Source: Candidatus Afararchaeum irisae
GTDB lineage: Archaea > Halobacteriota > Halobacteria > Halobacteriales > Afararchaeaceae
DNA: 64,000 bases
NCBI GenBank assembly: GCA_034190545.1
Contig: JAXIOF010000014.1
Coordinates: 1-64,000, forward strand
Direction: 5' to 3'
Shown: piece by piece, positions 56,113 through 64,000 of the stretch
Numbering within the stretch: position 1 is the stretch's first letter
Layout: each line of letters opens with the position of its first letter
The notes under the pieces: model-generated
Seen by the model: only the letters and a program-made list of their open reading frames with translations
Databases searched by the model: none
Told to the model about the DNA's origin: nothing
Made by a program: the position numbers and the translations under genes

Positions 56113-56355
56113 TCATACCCCATCGTCGACGTCGGGTACGTTACGTCTGTACAAGACCCCAGCACGTGCGAGCGAGAAGACACCCACGACGAGAAACGGA
56201 GCGGCTTCTCCGAGGCTCCTGAAGTACCACAGCATAAGACCGAGAGAGACCGAGATCGGACCTACGTTGAGATGTAGGACTGTTCTCCAGAACGCCTTTC
56301 TAAGGCTGTCAGGGACGCCGTTGGCGTCGGTGCTCTTTTCCTCGGTATCGGTCAT
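56113..56355 (-). CDS. Small membrane protein (80 aa), function unknown
   Basis: Two predicted membrane helices (about 30-48 and 50-66: VGPISVSLGLMLWYF, APFLVVGVFSLARAGVLY), short charged ends. I do not recognise a named family with certainty. It lies between mdh and the ATP synthase operon, divergent from the latter. Confidence 0.7.
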   Translation of the reverse strand: MTDTEEKSTDANGVPDSLRKAFWRTVLHLNVGPISVSLGLMLWYFRSLGEAAPFLVVGVFSLARAGVLYRRNVPDVDDGV

Positions 56356-56465
56356 CTAATCTGACGAAGTTAGTCGTCCACGGTATTAGAGGTTTTGTTT
56401 TCTCAACCCCTCTACAAAATAGAAACCTCCTTATACTCGCCTACACACAAATTCATGTTAATAAG

Positions 56466-56813
56466 ATGGCAACCGCAGAGGAAGAAGGCATACTAAGAGA
56501 TATAAAGCAGGCAGAGAAAGACGCTGACGAGATAGTCGCAGACGCAGAGGAAGAGGCGGACGAGATAGTCGAGGAAGCGCGCCAAGAGGCGGATGAGATA
56601 GTCGAGGAAGCGCGCGAGAAGGCGAGTAGTCTCAAGGAGGAGAAACTCGCCGAGGCGGAGGAGGAGATAGACGAGAAGAAGCAGAGGATACTCGACGACG
56701 GGAGGGACGATGTTCGCGACCTCGAAGACGAGGCTGAGAAGAACCGAGAAGAAGCCGTCGAACAGGTCATAGACAGATTCAAGGAGGGGGTGCATGCCAG
56801 GACTCAGACCTAA
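56466..56813 (+). CDS. ahaH: A-type ATP synthase subunit H
   Basis: 115 residues, almost wholly coiled coil with repeated ADEIVxxA heptads; forms the peripheral stalk with subunit E. First gene of the atp operon. Confidence 0.9.
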   Translation: MATAEEEGILRDIKQAEKDADEIVADAEEEADEIVEEARQEADEIVEEAREKASSLKEEKLAEAEEEIDEKKQRILDDGRDDVRDLEDEAEKNREEAVEQVIDRFKEGVHARTQT

Positions 56814-58908
56814 GGAGATGAGCAAGGTCTCCGTAGTGGGATCTAAGCGAGTTCTAGACGATGTCATAGAGTCGCTCTATAGACTCGACCTCCTCCATAT
56901 GGAGGACTACGACGGAAGCTGGGAGGGATTCGATAACGGCGATCCTCTCGACCTCGGCGAGGAGGCGAGCGAGAAGCTCGTCCAGATACGTTCTATACAG
57001 AACATACTCGGAGTCGAGGACGACGACTACAGCCGTAGCCGTGGGTTCGACCTCGACGACGACGAGATAGAGTCGCGCCTCGAAACCGTCCGTCAGAAGG
57101 TCAACGACTTAGAGGACGAACGTGACGACCTCCGTGACCAGCTCAGGGAGGTGCGCGATCAGAAGTCGTCACTCGAACCCTTCGCGGAGCTCGGGGTCGA
57201 ACTCGATCTCCTACGTGGCTACGACTCGATAGACGTAGTCGTCGGAGAGACAGACGACTTAGACGACGTCAAGGACGTTCTGAGGTCGTCGGAGGAGGTC
57301 GACGAGTTCGAGACGATAGGTAGCTCCGACGTAGTCGCAGTTGCGGCTACGGTCACCGATGACACCGACCTTTCGGATGTGCTCGTGGGAGCGAGCTTTT
57401 CGGCGGTCGAGGTTCCCGAGGCGGAGGGCTCCCCTAAGGAGCTTCTGAGGGAGCTCGAAACACGTCAGAACCGCCTTGAATCGGAGCTCGACGACCTCGA
57501 CTCGGTACGTGAGGAGATAAAGAACAACTCAGCCGACTTCCTCCTCGCCGCTGAGGAAGCGCTCACCGTAGACGTAGAGAAGGCGGAGGCTCCACTCCGT
57601 TTTGCGACTACGGAAAACTCGTTTGTGGTTGAGGGCTGGATTCCGACCGAAACCTTCGACGAGCTAGAGTCGAGGATAAAGGATGTCGTCGGTGGACACG
57701 TCGAAATAAGAGAGCTCGAAAGAGCTCAACACGGTGACTCGGGGCACAGCCACGGAGACGAGGAAGAAGACAGTCCTCCCGTCGTACAGGATAACCCGGA
57801 TCCCGCGAAGCCCTTTGAGATACTCGTAAAGGCTGTCAGCCTGCCGAAGTACTCTGAGTTCGATCCTACGGTTTTCCTACTTCTGACTTTCCCCGTCTTC
57901 TTCGGATTCATGATAGGAGACCTAGGGTACGGACTCCTCTATCTAGGAATAGGAGCCGTTCTCTACACCAAGTTTGAGAGCCCGGCTATGAGGAGCCTCG
58001 GCGGTCTCACACTCTGGGCTGGCGGACTGACGGCTGTCTTCGGTGTGCTCTACGGAGAGATATTCGGACTCCACATACTCGGAGATGTCATCTGGGGAGG
58101 ACATCCCCCAATACACAAAGGTCTCCAGCCGGCCTTCGGGGACTACGCACTCGGGTGGGTTGTACTCTCGCTATTCGTGGGACTCCTCCATCTCACAGTG
58201 GGATGGATTACCGACTTCATAGAGAATCTCGAACACGGCTTCAGTGACGCGATGACTGAAAGTGGATCGTGGCTAATGATGATGTTCGGACTCTGGACGT
58301 GGATATTCGCCGGAGCATCCGGAAAGGCACCCCCGATACTCGTCGGATCCGAGTCGGTCTTTGCGGGCAATCCCTTCCCTCTTGGATTCACGGGCTTTCC
58401 ACCTACGGTTGGTCTCGGGGGGCTCGCCGTGTTCTTCATAGGGTTAGTCCTTCTCGTCTACGGAGAGCCTATCGAGGGTGTTGAGTTCCTCAACGTTCTT
58501 GTCAACGTCTTGTCATATACTCGTCTCGCGGCTGTACTTCTCGCGAAGGCGGGAATGGCATTTGTCGTCAATCTCCTTTTCTTCGGTGTATATGTCACCG
58601 GTGAGGGAGAACACGCTGAGTGGCACTTCGGACTTGGTCATATGCCCCACGTTGGCGATATGGTTCATGGACACGAGGTTACCGAGATAATGTTCGGAGG
58701 CCTGTCCCACAGCGGTATAGCGGGAGTTATATTCGGTATCGTAGTTCTAATACTCGGACATACTCTTGTCCTGGCTCTGGGCATAACTAGTGCAGGGCTT
58801 CAGGCAGTGCGTCTTGAATACGTCGAGTTCTTTGGTAAGTTTTATGAAGGCGGCGGTGAGACATACGAACCGTTTGGATTTGAAAGAAAGTATACCACAG
58901 AGGAGTAA
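56794..58908 (+). CDS. atpI: A-type ATP synthase subunit I (a-like)
   Basis: 704 residues: a cytosolic coiled-coil half (about 1-340, with a His/Glu-rich loop near 315) and eight membrane helices. The ion-channel Arg region is NVLVNVLSYTRLAAVLLAKAG. A good ribosome-binding site (AAGGAGG) lies 6 bp before the ATG, which overlaps ahaH by 20 bp. Confidence 0.94.
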   Translation: MPGLRPKEMSKVSVVGSKRVLDDVIESLYRLDLLHMEDYDGSWEGFDNGDPLDLGEEASEKLVQIRSIQNILGVEDDDYSRSRGFDLDDDEIESRLETVRQKVNDLEDERDDLRDQLREVRDQKSSLEPFAELGVELDLLRGYDSIDVVVGETDDLDDVKDVLRSSEEVDEFETIGSSDVVAVAATVTDDTDLSDVLVGASFSAVEVPEAEGSPKELLRELETRQNRLESELDDLDSVREEIKNNSADFLLAAEEALTVDVEKAEAPLRFATTENSFVVEGWIPTETFDELESRIKDVVGGHVEIRELERAQHGDSGHSHGDEEEDSPPVVQDNPDPAKPFEILVKAVSLPKYSEFDPTVFLLLTFPVFFGFMIGDLGYGLLYLGIGAVLYTKFESPAMRSLGGLTLWAGGLTAVFGVLYGEIFGLHILGDVIWGGHPPIHKGLQPAFGDYALGWVVLSLFVGLLHLTVGWITDFIENLEHGFSDAMTESGSWLMMMFGLWTWIFAGASGKAPPILVGSESVFAGNPFPLGFTGFPPTVGLGGLAVFFIGLVLLVYGEPIEGVEFLNVLVNVLSYTRLAAVLLAKAGMAFVVNLLFFGVYVTGEGEHAEWHFGLGHMPHVGDMVHGHEVTEIMFGGLSHSGIAGVIFGIVVLILGHTLVLALGITSAGLQAVRLEYVEFFGKFYEGGGETYEPFGFERKYTTEE

Positions 58909-58914
58909 ACAACA

Positions 58915-59163
58915 ATGATAGGAACACTAGTCGAAAACGCAGTATCGCTTCAGCAAGCAGCACCCGCTATCCCCCCAACTTCTGCGGCAGCACTCGGAGT
59001 CGGACTCGCCGCACTTGGAGCGGGTTTAGCTGAGAGAGGAATCGGATCGGCAGCCATGGGCGCGATAGCAGAGGATCAGAGCCTCATCACACAGGGTCTC
59101 ATAATGACGGTTCTCCCTGAGACTCTCGTAATTCTGGCTCTGGTCGTCGTATTCGTGGTCTAA
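58915..59163 (+). CDS. atpK: A-type ATP synthase subunit K (rotor ring)
   Basis: 82 residues, two helices; the ion-binding Glu is in VLPETLVILALVVVF. The standard one-hairpin form. Confidence 0.94.
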   Translation: MIGTLVENAVSLQQAAPAIPPTSAAALGVGLAALGAGLAERGIGSAAMGAIAEDQSLITQGLIMTVLPETLVILALVVVFVV

Positions 59164-59184
59164 AAACACCTTTTTTCTTTAACA

Positions 59185-59772
59185 ATGGGACTACAAACAG
59201 TAGTTGAGGATATAAAGGACGAGGCTCGTGACGAAGCCGAGGAGATCATCGAGGAGGCTGAGGAGCGCGCCGACGAGATAGTATCCGACGCCGAGGAAGA
59301 GGCAGACGAGATAATCTCCGAGGCGGAGGACGAAGTCGAGTCGGAGATAGAGACGCGGCGCGAGGAGACACTCGCGAGTGCTAAGCTTGAGGCAAAACAG
59401 ATGAGGCTCCAGGCGAAGAAGAGGCTACTCGATGACCTCAGAGACGATGTTGAGGAGAGTATCGGGAGCCTCGAAGAAGACAGACAAGAGCTTAACGAGG
59501 AGCTTCTCGAAGGAGCCGTCGACGATCTCGACGCCGAGTCGGGTACGGTACTCGTGTCTGAGAAAGACGAGGATGCAGTGGGCGAACTCCTCGAGTCGTA
59601 CGACGGCTTCGAGTTCGGAGGAACTACCGACATACTCGGAGGCGTCGTCGTCGAGGCTGAGGGCGGAAAGGTCAGGGTCGACAACTCATTCGACTCCGTC
59701 CTCGACGAGGTCTGGGACAACAGTATCAGACACGTGTCGGCGACACTCTTCGGTGAAGAGGAGGGTGAGTAG
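59185..59772 (+). CDS. atpE: A-type ATP synthase subunit E
   Basis: 195 residues: N-terminal coiled coil (ADEIV and ADEII repeats), C-terminal globular head with GGVVVEAEGGKVRVDNSFD. Peripheral stalk partner of subunit H. Confidence 0.93.
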   Translation: MGLQTVVEDIKDEARDEAEEIIEEAEERADEIVSDAEEEADEIISEAEDEVESEIETRREETLASAKLEAKQMRLQAKKRLLDDLRDDVEESIGSLEEDRQELNEELLEGAVDDLDAESGTVLVSEKDEDAVGELLESYDGFEFGGTTDILGGVVVEAEGGKVRVDNSFDSVLDEVWDNSIRHVSATLFGEEEGE

Positions 59773-59774
59773 TC

Positions 59775-60878
59775 GTGGTAGGGAGCGTCGATTCCGAGGT
59801 CTCAGGCGAGTCGAACTTCGAGTATGTGACCTCGCGTGTCCGTGTCCGTAAGTCGAAGCTCTTCGACGAGGACGACTACAGGAAACTCGTGCGTATGCAG
59901 CCCAACGAGATAGCGCGGTTCATGGAGGAGTCGGAGTACTCACGCGAGGTAGACCGTCTCGCATCGCGGTATACAGGTGTCGACCTCATCGAGTACGCTC
60001 TCTACGACAACATGGCGCGTCATTTCAGCGACATAGTCCGCTGGTCAAACGGCAAACTTCACAGTCTAGTCGTCGAGTACTTGCGTAGCTACGACGCGTG
60101 GAATATCAAGACGGTTCTACGTGGCGTCTACACGGGTGCTACGGAGACTGAGATAAAGAATGACCTCATCCTCGCGGGAGAGCTTGATGAGGAGTTCTTC
60201 GACCAGATCGTGGGACTAGAAGATGTCGAACAGGTTGTCGAAGCCGTCTCTGACACTGTTTTCGGAGATTCCCTCAAGGACGCAGTCAGTGAGTTCCGCG
60301 AGACAGGGGTTCTCCTCCCGCTCGAAAACGCAGTCGACAGAACGTTCTACGAACAGCTAGTCGGCTCTGACGGCGATCTCGGGGAGGCTCTCCAGTCGAA
60401 GTACCAGAGTGGTCAGGGACCCAGACAGGTCTACAACGACCTTCTCAGGGTCGAGATAGACATACTCAACATACGTAACACTGTCCGTGTTGCCGAGGAG
60501 ATGGAGAACGTCGATATCTCCGATTACTTCATCGAGGGCGGAAAGGTCTTCTCTGAGGACGATCTCAAGAGGCTCTCGGGCAACCGCGAGGAGCTACTCA
60601 ACGCACTTAGGGAGTCCGAATACGGCGACCGTCTCGAAGATGCCATAACCTCTCTTGAGGAGGCAGGAAGCCTCACTGAGTTCGACGAGGCGATAGACAG
60701 GGTTCTGATGGGATACTCACAGCGGATGACCTACCAGTATCCCCTCTCGATGGCTCCCGTGATCTCGTACATACTTCACAAGGAGCGTGAGGTCGCTAAC
60801 ATACGTGCTATAGCACGTGGGAAAGAAGCCGGACTCAGCCGTGAGGAGATAGAAGACACCATAATGGTGGTAGAATGA
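59775..60878 (+). CDS. atpC: A-type ATP synthase subunit C
   Basis: 367 residues from GTG. Funnel-shaped helical protein linking the central stalk to the K ring; conserved YEYVTSRVRVRKSKLF-like N-terminus (here FEYVTSRVRVRKSKLF) and REVANIRAIARGKEAG near the end. Confidence 0.93.
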   Translation: MVGSVDSEVSGESNFEYVTSRVRVRKSKLFDEDDYRKLVRMQPNEIARFMEESEYSREVDRLASRYTGVDLIEYALYDNMARHFSDIVRWSNGKLHSLVVEYLRSYDAWNIKTVLRGVYTGATETEIKNDLILAGELDEEFFDQIVGLEDVEQVVEAVSDTVFGDSLKDAVSEFRETGVLLPLENAVDRTFYEQLVGSDGDLGEALQSKYQSGQGPRQVYNDLLRVEIDILNIRNTVRVAEEMENVDISDYFIEGGKVFSEDDLKRLSGNREELLNALRESEYGDRLEDAITSLEEAGSLTEFDEAIDRVLMGYSQRMTYQYPLSMAPVISYILHKEREVANIRAIARGKEAGLSREEIEDTIMVVE

Positions 60879-61189
60879 AGGTAGGTGTGATCGGAAGTCC
60901 CGACTTCACCGACGGTTTCCGTCTCGCGGGAGTCGACACCTTCCGTGAGGTGCGTGACCAGAACAAGGACGACGAACTAGACGGCGCAGTCGAGGATCTC
61001 CTCGAAAACGACGAAGTCGGAATAATAGTGATGCACCAAGACGACCTCGACTACCTGTCGAGGGACGTCAGGAACGAGGTAGAGAACAGCATAGAGCCGA
61101 CCTTTGTGACCCTCGGCGGTGAGGGCGGCGCAGGCGGACTCAGACAGAAGATAAAACGTGCAATCGGAATAGACCTTATGGAGGAATAA
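60875..61189 (+). CDS. atpF: A-type ATP synthase subunit F
   Basis: 104 residues; [18 protein letters not shown] at the start and [20 protein letters not shown] at the end, typical of the central-stalk subunit F. Overlaps atpC by 4 bp. Confidence 0.93.
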   Translation: MKVGVIGSPDFTDGFRLAGVDTFREVRDQNKDDELDGAVEDLLENDEVGIIVMHQDDLDYLSRDVRNEVENSIEPTFVTLGGEGGAGGLRQKIKRAIGIDLMEE

Positions 61190-61191
61190 AC

Positions 61192-62952
61192 ATGAGCAAG
61201 GCAGAACAGCAGACCGTCGAAGACGGTGATGGCGAGATATCCAACGTGAGCGGTCCCGTCGTTGAGGCGACGGGTCTCGACGCACGTATGAACGACGTCG
61301 TCTACGTCGGAGACGAAGGACTGATGGGTGAGGTCATAGAGATAGAGGGCGACACGACGACTATACAGGTCTACGAGGAGACATCGGGGATAAGCCCCGG
61401 AGAGCCCGTCGTTACGACGGGAGCACCCCTGAGTGTCGACCTCGGACCCGGAATACTCGACACGATATACGACGGAGTCCAGCGTCCTCTCGACATTCTT
61501 GAGGACGAGATGGGGGCTTTCCTCGACAGAGGAGTCGACGCCCCGGGTATCGACCTCGAAAAGGAGTGGGAGTTCGTCCCCGAGGTCGAGGAGGGCGACG
61601 AGATAAGCTCCGGAGACATAGTCGGCACAGTCCCTGAGACAATAAGCATAGACCACAAGGTAATGGTTCCGCCCGACGAGGAAGGTGGCACCGTCGCCGA
61701 GATCAAGCAGGGAGATTACACCGTTGAGGAGCCTGTCGTGATACTCGAAGACGGAACTGAGATCACGATGAAACAGGAGTGGCCTGTCAGGAAGTCGAGA
61801 CCCTTCGACGAGAAGGTCACTCCGCGCGACCCTCTCGTGACGGGACAGCGTGTACTCGACGGTCTCTTCCCTATCGCTAAGGGAGGAACCGCTGCGATTC
61901 CGGGACCCTTCGGAAGCGGAAAGACAGTCACACAGCACCAGCTTGCGAAATGGAGTGACGCAGACATAGTCATCTATGTCGGCTGTGGTGAGAGAGGAAA
62001 CGAGATGACTGAGGTCGTCGACGACTTCCCTGAACTCGAAGATCCCAAGACGGGGAACCCCCTGATGTCGAGGACTTCTCTCATAGCTAACACGAGTAAC
62101 ATGCCCGTCGCGGCGCGCGAGTCTTCGATATACACCGGAATTACTCTCGCCGAGTACTACCGTGACATGGGATACGACGTCGCTCTGATGGCGGACTCGA
62201 CGAGCCGATGGGCGGAGGCGATGCGTGAGATATCCTCGCGCCTTGAGGAGATGCCGGGTGAGGAGGGATACCCCGCGTACCTCGCCGCGGCTCTCGCCGA
62301 GTTCTACGAGAGAGCGGGACGTGTCAACACTCTCGGAAACCAGGACGGCAGCGTGAGTGTCATAGGTGCTGTCTCTCCCCCGGGAGGCGACTTCTCGGAG
62401 CCCGTCACACAGAACACTCTACGTATCGTGAAGTGCTTCTGGGCTCTCGACGCCGACCTCGCCGAGAGACGCCACTTCCCGTCGATAAACTGGAACGACT
62501 CGTACTCACTCTACAAGAACCAGCTCGACCCGTTCTTCGAGGACGAGGTCGACTCCGACTGGCCCAACGCGAGACAGTGGGCTGTGGGTGTACTCGACGA
62601 GGAGAACGAGCTACAGGAGATCGTCCAGCTCGTCGGAAAGGACGCTCTTCCCGAGGATCAGCAGCTCACACTCGAGGTCGCGCGTTACATACGTGAGGTC
62701 TTCCTCCAGCAGAACGCCTTCCACGACGTCGATACCTACTGTGAGCTAGACAAGCAGTTCGCGATGCTGAGTCTGATACGTAAGTTCAACGACCTAGCAT
62801 TCGACGCACTCGACGCGGGCGTGCCTGTCGAGGAGATAAACCAGGCGGAGACGCCCAAGAGACTCTTCGACATACCCACGGAGGAGGACTGGGAGCCCCT
62901 CGTCGACGAGATAGACGACGAGTTAGAGAACGAGTTCAACGAAATGAGGTGA
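61192..62952 (+). CDS. atpA: A-type ATP synthase catalytic subunit A
   Basis: 586 residues, normal length with no intein. Walker A GPFGSGKT, the non-homologous insert region at about 110-190, [16 protein letters not shown], and [12 protein letters not shown] near the C-terminus. Hydrolyses or makes ATP in the A3B3 head. Confidence 0.97.
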   Translation: MSKAEQQTVEDGDGEISNVSGPVVEATGLDARMNDVVYVGDEGLMGEVIEIEGDTTTIQVYEETSGISPGEPVVTTGAPLSVDLGPGILDTIYDGVQRPLDILEDEMGAFLDRGVDAPGIDLEKEWEFVPEVEEGDEISSGDIVGTVPETISIDHKVMVPPDEEGGTVAEIKQGDYTVEEPVVILEDGTEITMKQEWPVRKSRPFDEKVTPRDPLVTGQRVLDGLFPIAKGGTAAIPGPFGSGKTVTQHQLAKWSDADIVIYVGCGERGNEMTEVVDDFPELEDPKTGNPLMSRTSLIANTSNMPVAARESSIYTGITLAEYYRDMGYDVALMADSTSRWAEAMREISSRLEEMPGEEGYPAYLAAALAEFYERAGRVNTLGNQDGSVSVIGAVSPPGGDFSEPVTQNTLRIVKCFWALDADLAERRHFPSINWNDSYSLYKNQLDPFFEDEVDSDWPNARQWAVGVLDEENELQEIVQLVGKDALPEDQQLTLEVARYIREVFLQQNAFHDVDTYCELDKQFAMLSLIRKFNDLAFDALDAGVPVEEINQAETPKRLFDIPTEEDWEPLVDEIDDELENEFNEMR

Positions 62953-62956
62953 TAAG

Positions 62957-64000
62957 ATGAAGGAGTACAAGACAATAAACGAGATCAGCGGACCCCTTGT
63001 GATGGTCGAGGTCGACGAGCCCGTCGGATACGACGAGATGGTCGAGATAAAGGTCGGCGACGAGATCAAGAAGGGGCAGGTTCTCGAAGCGGGAGACGAC
63101 ATAGTCAGCGTCCAGGTCTTCGAGGGTACGAACGAGATAGACCAGAACTCGAGCGTACGTTTCCTCGGAGAGACGATGAAGATGCCCGTCACCGAGGATC
63201 TCCTCGGACGCGTCCTGTCGGGACGTGGAAACCCCATAGACGGCGGTGCTGAGATAGTCCCCGACGAGAGACGTGACATAATCGGCTCCTCGATAAATCC
63301 GACCGCGCGCGAGTATCCCAAGGAGTTCATACAGACGGGTATAAGCGCGATAGACGGCATGAACACCCTCATACGTGGGCAGAAGCTCCCGATATTCTCG
63401 GGAAGCGGACTTCCCCACAACGACCTCGCGCTCCAGATTGCGCGACAGGCTGAGGTTCCCGAGGAAGGTGACGAAGACACCGAGTTCGCGGTTGTCTTCG
63501 GCGCGATGGGAATCACACAGGAGGAGGCAAACGAGTTCCTGGAGGAGTTCGAACGCACCGGCGCGCTCGAACGTTCTGTCGTCTTCCAGAACCTCGCCGA
63601 CGACCCCGCTGTCGAACGTATAGTCACTCCGAGACTCGCTCTCACGACGGCGGAGTACCTCGCCTTCGACAAGGGATACCACGTCCTCACTATACTCACA
63701 GACATGACCAACTACTGTGAGGCTCTGCGTGAGATAGGCGCGGCGCGTGAGGAGGTTCCGGGACGACGTGGATACCCGGGTTACATGTACACCGACCTCG
63801 CCTCGCTCTACGAGAGAGCGGGACGTATCGAGGGGGTCGAGGGAAGTGTGACACAGATCCCTATACTCACGATGCCGGGAGACGACGACACACATCCCAT
63901 ACCTGACCTCACCGGCTACATTACCGAGGGTCAGATATACATAGACAGGAACCTCGAGTCGGAGGGAGTCGTCCCGCCGATAGACGTCCTTCCGTCGCTC
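62957..64000 (+). CDS. atpB: A-type ATP synthase subunit B, truncated by the window end
   Basis: First 348 codons. N-terminus [38 protein letters not shown] occupies the degenerate P-loop position typical of the regulatory B subunit; [15 protein letters not shown] and [17 protein letters not shown] follow. Continues beyond 64000. Confidence 0.97.
   Translation, partial: MKEYKTINEISGPLVMVEVDEPVGYDEMVEIKVGDEIKKGQVLEAGDDIVSVQVFEGTNEIDQNSSVRFLGETMKMPVTEDLLGRVLSGRGNPIDGGAEIVPDERRDIIGSSINPTAREYPKEFIQTGISAIDGMNTLIRGQKLPIFSGSGLPHNDLALQIARQAEVPEEGDEDTEFAVVFGAMGITQEEANEFLEEFERTGALERSVVFQNLADDPAVERIVTPRLALTTAEYLAFDKGYHVLTILTDMTNYCEALREIGAAREEVPGRRGYPGYMYTDLASLYERAGRIEGVEGSVTQIPILTMPGDDDTHPIPDLTGYITEGQIYIDRNLESEGVVPPIDVLPSL

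Noticed and set aside
61051-61938. Long open frame on the minus strand opposite atpF/atpA (295 codons)
   Set aside because: It is the antisense shadow of two clear ATP synthase genes, has no family features, and arises from the codon bias of the + strand genes. Similar shadows opposite hemC (41351-42022), rbcL (13243-14106), the methyltransferase (52141-52821) and atpB (62936-63895) were dropped for the same reason.

Overview
The window comes from a haloarchaeon (class Halobacteria or a close relative). Supporting evidence: strongly acidic proteins, an A-type ATP synthase operon, Nop5/fibrillarin, BHB-type tRNA splicing, a sensory rhodopsin with a Htr transducer, HemAT, a Bat regulator, form III RuBisCO with AMP phosphorylase, and leaderless promoters with TATA boxes about 27 bp before the start codon. 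It is not a typical high-GC halophile: G+C looks moderate, and native genes use ATA very often for Ile and AGA/AGG often for Arg. Short tandem repeats of acidic/serine codons recur at protein ends and linkers. I cannot place it to genus.

Layout. 0.1-6 kb is a light-response island: a Bat-type LOV/GAF regulator split by a frameshift at a G8 tract, a Brp-like membrane protein, a small zinc-finger protein, and a transducer-rhodopsin operon (htrII-sopII). 6-15 kb carries carB, a Nog1 GTPase, Hsp20, a decayed spermidine-synthase-like gene, deoA-type AMP phosphorylase, rbcL and a SWIM protein. 15-29.6 kb carries a MASE3/PAS histidine kinase, tRNA-Ser(UGA), a thioredoxin-like DUF255 protein, a frameshifted cDPG-synthetase-like GTPase, GTP cyclohydrolase III, phosphohexomutase, nop5-flpA-mptG, and a tungstate/molybdate ABC transporter (wtpABC) divergent from a Tfx-type regulator.

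29.6-32.4 kb is the most unusual stretch. A tRNA-Lys(UUU) gene is split by a 451-nt intron with a textbook bulge-helix-bulge, and the intron holds a complete PD-(D/E)XK nuclease ORF. Immediately after it lies a partial duplicate of the tRNA 3' end joined to a 38-bp element that also follows tRNA-Ser at 17.3 kb. Next is a formate/nitrite-transporter pseudogene interrupted by an IS1341-type (TnpB) element whose exact excision restores the reading frame.

32.4-39.3 kb is an Mrp Na+/H+ antiporter operon (mrpABC-panE-mrpDEFG) with a ketopantoate reductase gene inside. 39.4-48.7 kb is a tetrapyrrole region (hemD, SUMT, hemC, hemL, protoporphyrinogen-oxidase-like, ferrochelatase-like, precorrin-2 dehydrogenase) enclosing the haem-based oxygen transducer HemAT and a HalX response regulator. 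48.7-55 kb has SppA, a Dus-like/CitG-like/DUF447 trio, a methyltransferase, and an AbrB/PIN toxin-antitoxin pair split by a second TnpB element. 55.2-64 kb has malate dehydrogenase, a small membrane protein and the A-type ATP synthase operon (ahaH-I-K-E-C-F-A-B, the last running off the end).

Taken together the window serves energy conversion (ATP synthase, Mrp, light sensing), haem supply and haem-based sensing, nucleotide salvage by RuBisCO, and archaeal RNA modification, and it has been visited by two TnpB elements and one tRNA intron. Four genes are visibly broken (bat, the GTPase, the spermidine-synthase-like gene and the formate/nitrite transporter).
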